From positions 248,001-312,000 of the forward strand of contig NZ_JAKUMM010000005.1 of NCBI RefSeq assembly GCF_022601735.1: a stretch of DNA of 64,000 bases, read 5' to 3'. The DNA comes from Atopomonas sediminilitoris. Its GTDB lineage: Bacteria; Pseudomonadota; Gammaproteobacteria; Pseudomonadales; Pseudomonadaceae. Shown piece by piece: positions 1 to 8,800 of the stretch (its first letter is position 1; each line of letters opens with the position of its first letter). Under the pieces are notes generated by a model. The model saw only the letters and a list, made by a program, of their open reading frames with translations. It was not told the DNA's origin and ran no database searches. Position numbers and translations under genes: made by a program.

Positions 1-671
1 CCGCCGATGGGGATGATGATGAGTACGCCGATGATGAACGCCAGCACCAGCATGACCGCGAACGCGCTCAGGTTACCGCTGAACATGTACGTCAGGCCCA
101 AGGCCACAATGGCCAAGCCCACCAACAGATTGAGCAGGTGTTGGCCCTTGAACTGGACGGGCGCACCTTGGAACAGGCGGAACTTGTACTTGCCCGACAG
201 CTTGCCGAAGGCAATCACTGAGCCGGAGAAGGTGATCGCACCAATGGCGGCACCCAAGAACAGCTCCAGACGGTTGCCGACCGGAATGGCATCGCCCAGC
301 GCGGCGACAATCCCCAGCGACTGCGGCTCAACCACCGCCGCGATGGCGATGAACACCGCCGCCAAGCCGATCATGCTGTGCATGAAGGCGACCAGTTCGG
401 GCATCTTGGTCATTTCAACGCGCTTGGCCATCAGCGTGCCGGCGCTTCCGCCGATCAGCAGGGCCACGACGACGAAGACCAAGCCGCCGGCAGCGACTTC
501 GGCATTGAGTTTAACGATCAGCGCCACGGTGGTGATCACCGCGAGGCCCATGCCGATCATGCCGTAGGTGTTGCCTTGGCGTGACGAGGTTGGGTGCGAC
601 AGGCCTTTAAGTGCCTGAATGAAACAGATCGAGGCCACCAGATACAGCAGGGTAATCAGGTTCATGCTCAT
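1..671 (-). CDS. pntB: NAD(P) transhydrogenase subunit beta PntB (3' end outside window)
   Basis: This is the N-terminal ~223 residues of the membrane subunit of the proton-translocating transhydrogenase, which moves hydride between NADH and NADP+ at the cost of the proton gradient. The visible part is a run of hydrophobic segments with the PntB signatures HPTSSRQGN and GNTYGMIGMG near residues 26-42 and the SGSVIAFGKLSGKYKF stretch near 160. The ATG lies immediately after the stop codon of the preceding gene, so the three subunits are co-translated. The NADP-binding domain III must lie beyond the left edge of the window. Family assignment is secure; completeness cannot be judged. Confidence 0.95.
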   Translation of the reverse strand, partial: MSMNLITLLYLVASICFIQALKGLSHPTSSRQGNTYGMIGMGLAVITTVALIVKLNAEVAAGGLVFVVVALLIGGSAGTLMAKRVEMTKMPELVAFMHSMIGLAAVFIAIAAVVEPQSLGIVAALGDAIPVGNRLELFLGAAIGAITFSGSVIAFGKLSGKYKFRLFQGAPVQFKGQHLLNLLVGLAIVALGLTYMFSGNLSAFAVMLVLAFIIGVLIIIPIG

Positions 672-986
672 TTATTTGCCCTCCGCTTTGGCTTTGGGCG
701 CTTTCTTCTTGAACATTTCCAGCATGCGGCGGGTGACCAAGAAGCCACCAAACACATTGACCGCGGCCAGTGCGACGGCCAAAAAGCCCATGCTCTTGCC
801 GAGGAAGGTTTCGGTCAGCGCGGCGGCCAACATGGCGCCGACGATCACGATCGCAGAAATGGCGTTGGTCACGGCCATCAGCGGCGTGTGCAGCGCGGGG
901 GTTACGTTCCACACCACGTGGTAGCCGACATAGATGGCCAGCACGAAGATGATCAGGTTGTAGATGCCGTCAGAGATTTCCATCAT
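672..986 (-). CDS. pntAb: NAD(P) transhydrogenase subunit alpha part 2 (PntAb)
   Basis: A 104-residue integral membrane protein equivalent to the C-terminal membrane part of E. coli PntA, here a separate gene as in many pseudomonads and alphaproteobacteria. Three to four hydrophobic helices are visible (about residues 8-30, 33-55 and 62-85), with the family stretch YVGYHVVWNVTPALHTPLMA. An AAAGGAG ribosome-binding site stands 5 bases before the ATG at 986. The gene lies 9 bp after pntAa and directly abuts pntB, forming one operon. It supplies part of the proton channel. Confidence 0.95.
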   Translation of the reverse strand: MMEISDGIYNLIIFVLAIYVGYHVVWNVTPALHTPLMAVTNAISAIVIVGAMLAAALTETFLGKSMGFLAVALAAVNVFGGFLVTRRMLEMFKKKAPKAKAEGK

Positions 987-995
987 CCAGCTCCT

Positions 996-2117
996 TTAAG
1001 CGTTCTTACGTACGGCTTCGCCGTCGCGGCACATCAGGCACGCGGCAACGATGTCGTCGTCGAGATTGAGGTGGAATTGGCCTTCGCCGTTGATCACCAG
1101 CTTCATGAAATCCAGCAGGTTACGGGCGTACAGGGCCGAGGCGTCGGCACCGACCAAGGCGGCCAAGTTGCTGTGACCAACAAGGGTCACGCCATGCTTG
1201 ATCACAACCTTGTCGACTTCGGTCAGCGGGCAGTTGCCGCCTTGCGATGAGGCGATGTCGATGATCACGGAGCCGGGCTTCATGTCAGCCACGGTGGCTT
1301 CTTGCAGCAGTACCGGGGCTTTACGGCCGGGGATCAGCGCGGTGGTGATGACGATGTCAGCTTGCTTGGCGCGCTCGTGCACGGCCTTGGCTTGACGTTC
1401 CATCCACGACGCCGGCATCGGACGCGCATAGCCGCCCACGCCTTCAGCGCACTCGCGCTCTTCGTCGGTTTCAAACGGCACATCGACAAACTTGGCGCCG
1501 AGCGATTCGATCTGCTCTTTCACCGCCGGACGCACGTCTGAGGCTTCTACCACAGCGCCTAAACGCTTGGCGGTGGCGATGGCTTGCAGGCCGGCGACAC
1601 CAGCACCCAAGATCAGCACGCGGGCGGCCTTAACGGTACCGGCGGCGGTCATCAGCATGGGCATAAAGCGCGGGTAGTGGTTGGCAGCCAGCATCACGGC
1701 TTTGTAGCCGGCAATGTTGGCTTGCGACGACAGTACGTCGAGGCTCTGCGCGCGCGAGGTGCGCGGGGCGGCTTCCATCGCGAACGCGGTGATGCCTTGC
1801 GCTGCCATGCGGGCAATGTTGGCGTCATCGAAAGGGTTGAGCATGCCGATCAGCACGCCGCCTTTTTTCATGTGCGCCAGCTCGCTTTCGGTCGGCGCCA
1901 ACACCTTCAGCACGATATCGGCACCCAGCGCGGCGGCATCGCTGCCAATGCTCGCGCCAACGGCTTCATACGCGCTGTCGATAATGCTCGCGCTCACGCC
2001 GGCACCGGTTTGCACGGTAACGGTATGGCCTTGGGCAATCAGTTTTTTGATGGTTTCTGGTGTGGCGGCAACCCGCGTTTCACCAGCATGCGTTTCTAGA
2101 GGAACACCAATGTGCAC
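996..2117 (-). CDS. pntAa: NAD(P) transhydrogenase subunit alpha part 1 (PntAa)
   Basis: A 373-residue soluble NAD(H)-binding subunit of the transhydrogenase, in the alanine dehydrogenase/PntA N-terminal superfamily. The N-terminus MHIGVPLETHAGETRVAATP and the Rossmann loop LGAGVAGLQAIATAKRLGA (about residues 170-188) are diagnostic. The later TTALIPGRKAPVLL and DIASSQGGNCPLTE motifs also match. The start is GTG at 2117, preceded by GGGGAAG at a good distance. It is the first gene of pntAa-pntAb-pntB. The complex supplies NADPH from NADH. Nothing unusual was seen. Confidence 0.96.
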   Translation of the reverse strand: MHIGVPLETHAGETRVAATPETIKKLIAQGHTVTVQTGAGVSASIIDSAYEAVGASIGSDAAALGADIVLKVLAPTESELAHMKKGGVLIGMLNPFDDANIARMAAQGITAFAMEAAPRTSRAQSLDVLSSQANIAGYKAVMLAANHYPRFMPMLMTAAGTVKAARVLILGAGVAGLQAIATAKRLGAVVEASDVRPAVKEQIESLGAKFVDVPFETDEERECAEGVGGYARPMPASWMERQAKAVHERAKQADIVITTALIPGRKAPVLLQEATVADMKPGSVIIDIASSQGGNCPLTEVDKVVIKHGVTLVGHSNLAALVGADASALYARNLLDFMKLVINGEGQFHLNLDDDIVAACLMCRDGEAVRKNA

Positions 2118-2478
2118 AGCAACTTCCCCGCAATAGTTTGGAAGTGAGTCTGGGCGATTCTGCGATCGCCGCAGGTGTGTCGGTTATTCCCGCACTACAA
2201 AGTTCAGCAAGTAGCCGGGGCTGCGCATTGTGCAGACTTGGCCCTGCGCCTTCAAGGTGTGATGTAGTACTTAAAGTAGCGGACTACATATTTTGCTACT
2301 GCGCTTTAGGGTTAAGCAAAATGACGTGAGTCAGGATTGGTGCGGCTTCTGGGTGTTACCAAAAGAAATAAAAGGACGATCAGTGTTCATGTCCTGAATG
2401 CCCATTCATCGGATTAAATGTCGCTTTTTGCTATTGACCTGACCGTGCTCGGTCTTTATTTGCGACTGGTTTGGCCGG
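2118..2478. other. Intergenic region upstream of pntAa
   Basis: About 360 bases without a convincing gene between pntAa and the hydrolase gene, both on the minus strand. It should hold the pnt promoter. I see a 6-bp perfect inverted repeat GGCGAT/ATCGCC at 2153-2170. Further out are two GTAGC-type inverted repeats around 2262-2302 in an AT-richer patch. A short hairpin GACCG-TGCT-CGGTC at 2441-2454 follows the hydrolase stop and is followed by TTTATTT on the plus strand. None can be assigned to a known regulator. Confidence 0.4.
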
Positions 2479-3330
2479 TTAGCTGGGTTGCTGTTGCAGC
2501 CAATGGTGGATGTGTTGCACCACCGCCTGCGGCTTTTTAGCCCAAGCAAAGTGGTCGGCAACTGTGCCGAGGCGGTGCGCGTCAAACTGCGCATGCTCGA
2601 TCGTGGCGTTTTCGAGCAAGGCACCTAAGGCGCGCACAGGGCCGATCGGCGCGAAGCTGTCTTGGTTAAAACCGATGCTTAACAGCGGCAAGCGCAGCCG
2701 TTGTAGACGTTGGTTGAGGTCAGGTCGCAGCGCGACGAATCGGTTATGCCGCACCAGTTGTAGCCAGTCGTGCATCAGACCACGCGCCTCGCGCCCGCCA
2801 AAGCCTAAACGATCGCCGGGAAAGTAGCCGAGCGTGCGGCACAGCACAGGGGTTAGCCACTGTAGGCCGAATAGCTGCCAACGGGTAAAGCCACGGTAAT
2901 GACGCCAGTGCGGGTTGGCGCTGGCGAGGGTGACTAAACCGTGCAGGCTGCTGTTATGCATGGCGCTGTAGGCAATCCCCAGCTGGCCGCCCAGGCTATG
3001 GCCGAGCAAAAAGCGGCGGCGCTGTGGATAGTGCCGCGCCAGCCACGTCACCGCACGGTGGAGGTCATCGCACAGTTCGGCGTAGCCGTAATCCACATGA
3101 TGGGCAGCACGCAGGGCGCTGCTACCTTGGCCGCGCTGCTCTAGCACTAAAACGCAGTGGCCTTGCTGGCTGAGCGCTTCGGCAAAGGCGTTATAAAAGC
3201 TGGCGCGCACCCCTAAGGCGGGGTGAATGAGCAGGCAGTCGCCGCACGCATCACGCAGGTCATCGCGCGCAAATAAGGTCAGCGGAATGGCATAGCCATC
3301 GGCGGCGGGTAAGGTAAATGTGTGCGACAT
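2479..3330 (-). CDS. Alpha/beta-fold hydrolase
   Basis: A 283-residue alpha/beta hydrolase of the serine aminopeptidase/lysophospholipase-like group. The nucleophile elbow is GHSLGGQ (about residue 110). An oxyanion region (LLIHPALGVRASFYNAFAEAL) lies near residue 35, and the terminal HRLGTVADHF supplies a plausible catalytic His. The ATG at 3330 is chosen because AAGGAG precedes it; an upstream in-frame start at 3357 lacks a site. No signal peptide is seen, so it is probably cytoplasmic. The substrate cannot be predicted and it stands alone as a transcription unit. Confidence 0.85.
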   Translation of the reverse strand: MSHTFTLPAADGYAIPLTLFARDDLRDACGDCLLIHPALGVRASFYNAFAEALSQQGHCVLVLEQRGQGSSALRAAHHVDYGYAELCDDLHRAVTWLARHYPQRRRFLLGHSLGGQLGIAYSAMHNSSLHGLVTLASANPHWRHYRGFTRWQLFGLQWLTPVLCRTLGYFPGDRLGFGGREARGLMHDWLQLVRHNRFVALRPDLNQRLQRLRLPLLSIGFNQDSFAPIGPVRALGALLENATIEHAQFDAHRLGTVADHFAWAKKPQAVVQHIHHWLQQQPS

Positions 3331-3438
3331 GCGAACTCCTTGGTCGGTGTTCAGCATGCCGCGCAGACGGGGCTGCGGCTATGGGAGCGGTAGCCGAGGT
3401 CGCCGGCAGTTCGGCCAATGCCTGCTAAGTTCGACGCC

Positions 3439-3804
3439 TTATGCGTCGGCTTTCTCATAAATCACGTACACCTTGCGACACGGCTCCAGCACCTCCCAGG
3501 TGCCGCTGAAGCCTGCGGGAATCACAAAGCGGTCGCCAGCGCGCACCGTGCGGCTGTTGCCGTCGGCATCACGCAGCACGGAGACGCCTTGCAGAATCTC
3601 GCAGTACTCAAACTCGCTGTAATTGACCTGCCATTGCCCCACGGCCCCTTCCCAGATGCCGGTGCTGAATTGACCGCATGGGCTGGCGTAGTGATTGCGC
3701 GCACTTTGCTGCGGGTTGCCCTTGAGGATTTTTTCCGCCGCGGGTGCGTAATGCTCGGCGGGGGTCATGGCGCTGGCAAAGTCGATAATTTCATTCACGG
3801 TCAT
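3439..3804 (-). CDS. Cupin domain protein (DUF861 / EutQ-like)
   Basis: A 121-residue single-domain cupin. The core SEFEYCEILQGVSVLRDADG...VRAGDRFVIPAGFSGTWEV (about residues 62-107) matches the cupin_3 (ureidoglycine aminohydrolase/EutQ-like) pattern, with a Glu-rich first motif. It is divergent from the PuuC-type aldehyde dehydrogenase, and the two share a 180-bp promoter region. Small cupins of this kind often sit beside polyamine or amine catabolic genes, so a role there is a reasonable inference but not shown. No signal peptide. Confidence 0.8.
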   Translation of the reverse strand: MTVNEIIDFASAMTPAEHYAPAAEKILKGNPQQSARNHYASPCGQFSTGIWEGAVGQWQVNYSEFEYCEILQGVSVLRDADGNSRTVRAGDRFVIPAGFSGTWEVLEPCRKVYVIYEKADA

Positions 3805-3985
3805 GGCGAGTCACTCGGGTTGGGCAACGAAGACAGAGCCGGCAGTCTAGGCGCGAAAAAAAACCAATGACAAGTTTTTCTGCACGCCGTGTAAAAAATA
3901 TTGAAAACCCTGAGTGCGGCCAGTAGTGTGGCCAGATTATGTTGTTGGTCTATTTTTGCCCCTATGCCATTAAGAGGTGTCCACC

Positions 3986-5479
3986 ATGAGCAGCCTGACC
4001 CGAGCCGACTGGGAAGCCCGCGCCAAAGCCTTAAACATTGAAGGGCGCGCGTTTATTCATGGCACCTATTGCGATGCGGTGGCCGGTGCCACGTTTGACT
4101 GCATCAGCCCGGTCGATGGGCGCTTCTTGGTTAAGGTGGCCAGCTGTGACGCCGCCGATGCAGAAAAAGCCGTCGCCGATGCGCGTAGCGTGTTTGCCTC
4201 GGGCGTGTGGTCGCAGATGGCGCCGGCTGAACGCAAAAAGATCATGGTGCGTTTTGCCGATTTGCTCGACGCCCACGCCGAAGAGTTAGCTCTGCTGGAA
4301 ACCCTCGACATGGGTAAGCCGATCAACGACGCACTGAACGTTGATGTGCCGGGCGCCTCACGGGCGATTCGCTGGAGCGGCGAGGCGATCGACAAGATTT
4401 ATGACGAAGTCGCCGCCACCCCGCATAACGAGCTGGGCTTGGTGACGCGCGAGCCAGTCGGCGTGGTGGCGGCCATCGTGCCGTGGAACTTCCCGATGAT
4501 CATGACCGCATGGAAGCTCGGCCCGGCGCTGGCCACCGGTAACTCGGTGATCGTTAAACCGTCAGAGAAGTCGCCGCTCACGGCGCTGCGCATGGCGCAA
4601 TTGGCGCTGGAGGCGGGCATTCCTGCCGGTGTGCTTAACGTGTTGCCGGGCTACGGCCACACCGTGGGTAAAGCGCTGGCACTGCACATGGATGTCGACA
4701 CGCTGGTGTTCACCGGTTCGACCAAAATCGCCAAGCAGCTGATGATTTACGCCGGCGAGTCCAACATGAAGCGCGTCTGGCTGGAGGCCGGCGGCAAGAG
4801 TGCCAATATCGTCTTTGCCGATGCGCCGTGCCTGCAAGACGCCGCTGAGGCCGCCGCCGCAGCGATTTGCTTTAACCAAGGTGAGATGTGCACCGCCGGT
4901 TCGCGTCTATTGGTCGAGCGCTCGATCAAAGATCAGTTCATGCCCATGGTGGTCGATGCCATGCGCGGCTGGCAGACCGGCCACGCGCTGGACCCTGAAA
5001 CCAAAGTGGGCGCGTTGGTCGATGAAGGCCATCTGCGGAGCGTGTTGGGTTACATCGAGGCCGGCAAGGCCGAGCAAGCCACGCTGCTGTGCGGCGGCGC
5101 GCAAACCCTGCAAGACACCGGCGGGGTGTACGTCGAGCCGACCATCTTCGATAACGCCAACAACGCGATGCGCATTGCCCAAGAAGAAATCTTTGGCCCT
5201 GTGCTGACGGTGATCCCCTTCGACAGCACTGAAGAGGCGATCCAGATCGCCAACGACAGCATCTACGGTCTGGCCGCTGCAATCTGGACCAGCAACCTCA
5301 GCAAGGCGCACCAAACCGCGCGTGCGCTGCGCGTCGGCAGCATGTGGGTGAACCAGTACGACGGCGGCGACATGACCGCGCCCTTCGGCGGCTACAAGCA
5401 ATCGGGCAATGGCCGCGATAAATCGCTGCACGCGTTTGATAAGTACACCGAGCTGAAAGCGACGTGGATCAAGCTGTAA
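3986..5479 (+). CDS. puuC: Aldehyde dehydrogenase, PuuC type (gamma-glutamyl-gamma-aminobutyraldehyde dehydrogenase)
   Basis: A 497-residue NAD(P)+-dependent aldehyde dehydrogenase. The catalytic Glu sits in WLEAGGKSANIVFAD and the catalytic Cys in NQGEMCTAGSRL. The EAGGKS variant (instead of ELGGKS) and the C-terminus DKYTELKATWIKL are typical of PuuC, which oxidises gamma-glutamyl-aminobutyraldehyde or 3-aminopropanal-type aldehydes in putrescine breakdown. The ATG at 3986 follows AAGAGGTG; an in-frame GTG at 3977 overlaps that site and is less likely. A rho-independent terminator follows. The amine oxidase (10811) and PauR (15732) in this window belong to the same pathway. Confidence 0.9.
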   Translation: MSSLTRADWEARAKALNIEGRAFIHGTYCDAVAGATFDCISPVDGRFLVKVASCDAADAEKAVADARSVFASGVWSQMAPAERKKIMVRFADLLDAHAEELALLETLDMGKPINDALNVDVPGASRAIRWSGEAIDKIYDEVAATPHNELGLVTREPVGVVAAIVPWNFPMIMTAWKLGPALATGNSVIVKPSEKSPLTALRMAQLALEAGIPAGVLNVLPGYGHTVGKALALHMDVDTLVFTGSTKIAKQLMIYAGESNMKRVWLEAGGKSANIVFADAPCLQDAAEAAAAAICFNQGEMCTAGSRLLVERSIKDQFMPMVVDAMRGWQTGHALDPETKVGALVDEGHLRSVLGYIEAGKAEQATLLCGGAQTLQDTGGVYVEPTIFDNANNAMRIAQEEIFGPVLTVIPFDSTEEAIQIANDSIYGLAAAIWTSNLSKAHQTARALRVGSMWVNQYDGGDMTAPFGGYKQSGNGRDKSLHAFDKYTELKATWIKL

Positions 5480-5508
5480 CGGCGCAGGCTTAACCTCGCG
5501 CCCTACGC

Positions 5509-5542
5509 CACAGCCGATCCTCGTGATCGGCTGTGTGTTTTT
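5509..5542 (+). terminator. Rho-independent terminator after puuC
   Basis: An 11-bp perfect stem CACAGCCGATC/GATCGGCTGTG (5509-5519 and 5525-5535) with a 5-base loop is followed by TGTTTTT. It ends only 12 bases before the start codon of the MFS gene. It may therefore also sit in that gene's leader if the two are co-transcribed. Confidence 0.9.
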
Positions 5543-5554
5543 GAGGCAAGCACC

Positions 5555-6718
5555 ATGCGTCATGATGACCAACAAAGCCGCTGGCTGACCTTTCTGGCCG
5601 TGGCCAGCAGTGTGGTGCTGGTGGGGCTGGCGCTGGGCGTGAGCTTGCCGCTGGTGTCGTTACGCCTTGAGGCGCAAGGCTATGGCAGCTTTGCCATCGG
5701 GGTGATGGCGGCGATGCCCGCCGTCGGCACCTTGCTGGGTGCGCGGCTAAGCGGCTATTTGTCGGCGCGCCTCGGCGGCCCACGCAGTGTGCAGCTGAGC
5801 TTGCTGGTCAGCGCGGTCGCGGTGGGACTGCTGTCGTGGCTGCCGCACTACAGCGTGTGGCTGGTCTTGCGATTGGCCTTGGGTATCTGCCTGACGGTGA
5901 CGTTTGTGCTCGGCGAAAGTTGGATCAACCAGCTGGCGGAAGAGCACTACCGTGGCCGCTGGGTGGCCTTGTACGGCACCGGCTTTGCCCTCAGCCAACT
6001 TGCCGGCCCCTTGCTGTTGGCGCTGTTAGGTACCCAGACCGATATCGGCTTTCACCTATCGGCGGCGCTGCTGTTGGTCGGTGTGTTGTTTTTACTCGGC
6101 CGTGGTGGCGCTCCGGTGGTGGAGGCCAACGCCGCGATTGGTCGTGGCTTATTAGGCTTTGCTCGTCAGCTGCCGGCGCTGGCTTGGGCGGTGGTGCTGT
6201 TTGCCTGCTTTGAATCGATGGTGCTCACCTTGCTGCCGGTGTACGCCTTGCAACAAGGCTTTACCGAGGCCGTGGCGCTGACCATTGTCAGCGTGGTGGT
6301 GATCGGCGATGCCTGTTTGCAACTGCCGATTGGCTGGCTGGCCGATCGGGTATCGCGCACGCGGCTGTACCAAATCAGTGGCGGCGTACTGCTGCTGACC
6401 TGTCTGAGCTTGCCGTGGGTGCTGCACAGCTGGTTGCTGTGGCCGTGGCTGGTGTTGTTTGGCGCCAGCGCGGGGGGCCTGTACACCTTGTCGTTGATCT
6501 TGATTGGGGAGCGCTACCGCGATGCCGCCTTGGTGCGCGCCAATGCACACATTGCCATGCTGTGGGGCGTGGGAGCCTTGATTGGCCCCACCAGCACCGG
6601 GGCGGCCAGCCAATGGCTGAGTGGTCACGCCTTGCCGTGGCTGTTGGCCGCCGGCGCGGCGTTCTTTTTATATTTGCTGTGGCGTTACCCGTTGTTTGCC
6701 ACGCGGGACGCCGCTTGA
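5555..6718 (+). CDS. MFS transporter (YcaD-like)
   Basis: A 387-residue major facilitator protein with about twelve hydrophobic segments. The family loop GAQGYGSFAIGV-like stretch (LEAQGYGSFAIGVMAAMPAVGTLLG) lies after TM1. The central LGESWINQLAEEHYRGRWVALYGTGFALSQLAGP region is typical of YcaD-type carriers, and a second-half GWLADRVSRTRLY loop is also present. The ATG at 5555 is weakly preceded by GAGGC. The substrate is unknown. It lies between the polyamine gene puuC and phoQ on opposite strands, so neighbours do not define its role. Confidence 0.85.
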   Translation: MRHDDQQSRWLTFLAVASSVVLVGLALGVSLPLVSLRLEAQGYGSFAIGVMAAMPAVGTLLGARLSGYLSARLGGPRSVQLSLLVSAVAVGLLSWLPHYSVWLVLRLALGICLTVTFVLGESWINQLAEEHYRGRWVALYGTGFALSQLAGPLLLALLGTQTDIGFHLSAALLLVGVLFLLGRGGAPVVEANAAIGRGLLGFARQLPALAWAVVLFACFESMVLTLLPVYALQQGFTEAVALTIVSVVVIGDACLQLPIGWLADRVSRTRLYQISGGVLLLTCLSLPWVLHSWLLWPWLVLFGASAGGLYTLSLILIGERYRDAALVRANAHIAMLWGVGALIGPTSTGAASQWLSGHALPWLLAAGAAFFLYLLWRYPLFATRDAA

Positions 6719-6731
6719 GTACCGCGCACAG

Positions 6732-8075
6732 TTAGCGCGGCAGCTGAATATGAAAACTGGCCCCGCCCAGCGCGGACTCGCCGAGGGTCAGGGTGCCGCC
6801 GTAGCTGTCGATGATATCCACCACCACGGCGGTGCCGATGCCTTGGCCGGGGTGCAGGCTGTCGAGTCGCTCGCCACGCTGCAAGATGCGCGCACGTTGG
6901 TCGGCGGGAATCCCCGGGCCGTCGTCTTCAATCCACAGTTGGCAGCTGTCGGCCTGCTGCACCACGCGCACGCAGATCTGCCCCAAGCTCAAGCGGTAGG
7001 CGTTTTCGAGCAGATTGCCGAGCAGCTCGAACAGGGCGGCTTGCTCCATGGGGATCAGGCAAGGGCTGCTGAATTGCCGGCTGACTTGCACGCGCTTGTC
7101 GCGGTAAACCTTATCCAACGCGCTGCACAGGGTATCCAGCACCGGACCAAGGTCTTGGTGGTGGCGCACTAGGCCGCTCTTGCGCAGGCTGGCGCGTTGC
7201 AGCTGGTAATCCACTTGCTGACTCATGCGCGCCACCTGCTGGTTAAGCACCTGCGCCTGTTCGCGCTGGGCTGGCGCACGGCTGAGCACTTCGGCCACGC
7301 CCTGCAAAACGCTGAGCGGGGTTTTCAGGCTGTGCGCCAAATCACCCAGCGAGTCTTGATAGCGCTCGCGCTGGCGGCGTTCGCTGGCCAGCAGGCGGTT
7401 CAGTGAGTCGGTCAGGCGGAGCAGTTCGGTGGGCTGTTGTGCGCTGAGGGTGTCGCGGTGGCCGCTCTCGACCTCGTCCAGCTCACGGCTGAGCCCACGC
7501 AGGGTGCTGAAGGCCCAATTCAGCCCCAGCCAGAGCAGCAACAACAGCACCAGCAAGGCGCCGCCTAGGCCCAGTTTGAGCTGCTGGCTGACCGCCGCGA
7601 GCATCGGCTGGTATTCGCTGTCCGGCTGCATGGTGACGATGCTTAGCGCGGCCGGTTGGCCGGCGAGGCTGTGGATTTCCAAGTCGTAGACAAAGAACTC
7701 GAGACCGGCGGCGTCCTGCAGGCGGGCAAATTGCGGATTCTTGCCGTCGAAGCGCGGTTGATAGTCGAGTTGCTCGTCGAGGCTCGAGGGCGATTGCCAA
7801 AGCAGCCGGCCTTGGTGGTCGTAGATAAAACCGAGCAGCTTAGAGTGGAGCAGGTTGAATTCTTCGTCCGGGAGCTGCGCCGGCATCTGCAGGCGACCAT
7901 TCTGCCAGCGTGCGGCCGAGAGTAAGGTGGCGGCATCGGCGGCCAGACGTTGTTCGATCACGCTGTCCAGCGCTTGGCGAAAGGCGTTGTGCAGCGTTGG
8001 TAGCAGGCCGAGCATAAACAGGCTGGCCAGCAAGCTGGCGGCAAGCAGCAGACGCAGACGCAGCGAGCGCATCAT
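6732..8075 (-). CDS. phoQ: Sensor histidine kinase PhoQ
   Basis: A 447-residue membrane sensor kinase. TM1 is at about 7-29, a periplasmic PhoQ sensor domain at ~30-165, TM2 at ~168-190 and a HAMP-like linker after it. The phospho-acceptor is His248 in GDLAHSLKTPL (the PhoQ-type H box), followed by the N box LLGNLLENAYR and G boxes DDGPGIP and GQGIGTAVV. The start codon overlaps the phoP stop (ATGA). It senses low divalent cations or membrane-active peptides in relatives. No run of consecutive acidic residues like that of enteric PhoQ is visible in the sensor domain. Confidence 0.93.
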   Translation of the reverse strand: MMRSLRLRLLLAASLLASLFMLGLLPTLHNAFRQALDSVIEQRLAADAATLLSAARWQNGRLQMPAQLPDEEFNLLHSKLLGFIYDHQGRLLWQSPSSLDEQLDYQPRFDGKNPQFARLQDAAGLEFFVYDLEIHSLAGQPAALSIVTMQPDSEYQPMLAAVSQQLKLGLGGALLVLLLLLWLGLNWAFSTLRGLSRELDEVESGHRDTLSAQQPTELLRLTDSLNRLLASERRQRERYQDSLGDLAHSLKTPLSVLQGVAEVLSRAPAQREQAQVLNQQVARMSQQVDYQLQRASLRKSGLVRHHQDLGPVLDTLCSALDKVYRDKRVQVSRQFSSPCLIPMEQAALFELLGNLLENAYRLSLGQICVRVVQQADSCQLWIEDDGPGIPADQRARILQRGERLDSLHPGQGIGTAVVVDIIDSYGGTLTLGESALGGASFHIQLPR

Positions 8076-8749
8076 CGGCAGCGCTCGGTAAATAAATAAC
8101 CTTGGCCGCGCACGGTGTCGATGGGCTGTAGCGCACAGGCGGTATCGAGCTTGCGCCGTAAGCGCCCGATCAGCACCTCAATCACGTTGGGGTCGCGCTC
8201 GTCATCGTGTTCATACAGCTGCTCCATCAGCCGATCTTTCGACACCACTTGCTGAGCGTGCAACATCAGATACTCCAGCAGACGGTATTCATACGCGGTG
8301 AGCGGCAGCGGCTGCTCATCAACCAAGGCTTGTTTGCGGTTGAGATCCAGCTGTAAGGGGCCGGCGGTAACGCGTGCCTGCACTAAGCCCACAGAGCGCC
8401 GCAGCAGTGCCTGCAGGCGCGCTTCTAACTCTTCAAACTGGAACGGCTTGACCAAATAATCATCGGCGCCGGCACTCAGCCCTTCGACCTTGTCTTGCCA
8501 GTTGCCTCGCGCCGTCAGGATGAGAATCGGCAAGGTGCGGCCTAGGCTGCGCAGTTGGCGGATAAAATCCAGGCCGCTCATGCCGGGTAAGCCCAGGTCG
8601 ACGATGGCGATGTCGTGGTGGTACTCGCGAGCACGATACAGTGCTTCTTCGGCGTCGGCGGTGGCGTCAACCGTTTGCTCGTGCTCGCTGAGCCGTGTTT
8701 TAAGGTGATGACGCAGCAGCGCCTCGTCTTCGACTAACAAAATTTTCAT
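8072..8749 (-). CDS. phoP: Response regulator PhoP (OmpR family)
   Basis: A 225-residue two-component regulator with a receiver domain (acidic pocket VEDE at 7-10, phospho-acceptor Asp51 in VDLGLPG, Lys in VKPFQF). It also has a winged-helix DNA-binding domain ending in RGQGYLF. It is cotranscribed with phoQ (4-base overlap) and lies 51 bp downstream of oprH, the oprH-phoP-phoQ arrangement of pseudomonads. It probably autoregulates through the repeat array upstream of oprH. Confidence 0.95.
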   Translation of the reverse strand: MKILLVEDEALLRHHLKTRLSEHEQTVDATADAEEALYRAREYHHDIAIVDLGLPGMSGLDFIRQLRSLGRTLPILILTARGNWQDKVEGLSAGADDYLVKPFQFEELEARLQALLRRSVGLVQARVTAGPLQLDLNRKQALVDEQPLPLTAYEYRLLEYLMLHAQQVVSKDRLMEQLYEHDDERDPNVIEVLIGRLRRKLDTACALQPIDTVRGQGYLFTERCR

Positions 8750-8759
8750 AGTGCTCGCT

Positions 8760-8784
8760 CAGGGCTGGGGCTAGCCCAGCCCTG
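8760..8784 (-). other. Intercistronic hairpin between oprH and phoP
   Basis: A 10-bp perfect stem CAGGGCTGGG/CCCAGCCCTG with a 5-base loop lies between the oprH stop and the phoP start. On the minus strand it is not followed by a T-run, so it is more likely an mRNA-stabilising or partial-attenuation element than a full terminator. The phoP ribosome-binding region (8750-8759) lies just outside the stem. Confidence 0.75.
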
Positions 8785-8800
8785 TGTTCGTCATCAATGT

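Noticed and set aside
594..1250. Long plus-strand open frame opposite pntA
   Set aside because: Histidine- and glutamine-rich composition typical of antisense frames in GC-rich genes; it lies entirely across strongly supported pntAa/pntAb.
2441..2454. GACCG/CGGTC hairpin after the hydrolase gene as its terminator
   Set aside because: The stem is only 5 bp and the T-rich side is on the wrong strand for that gene.
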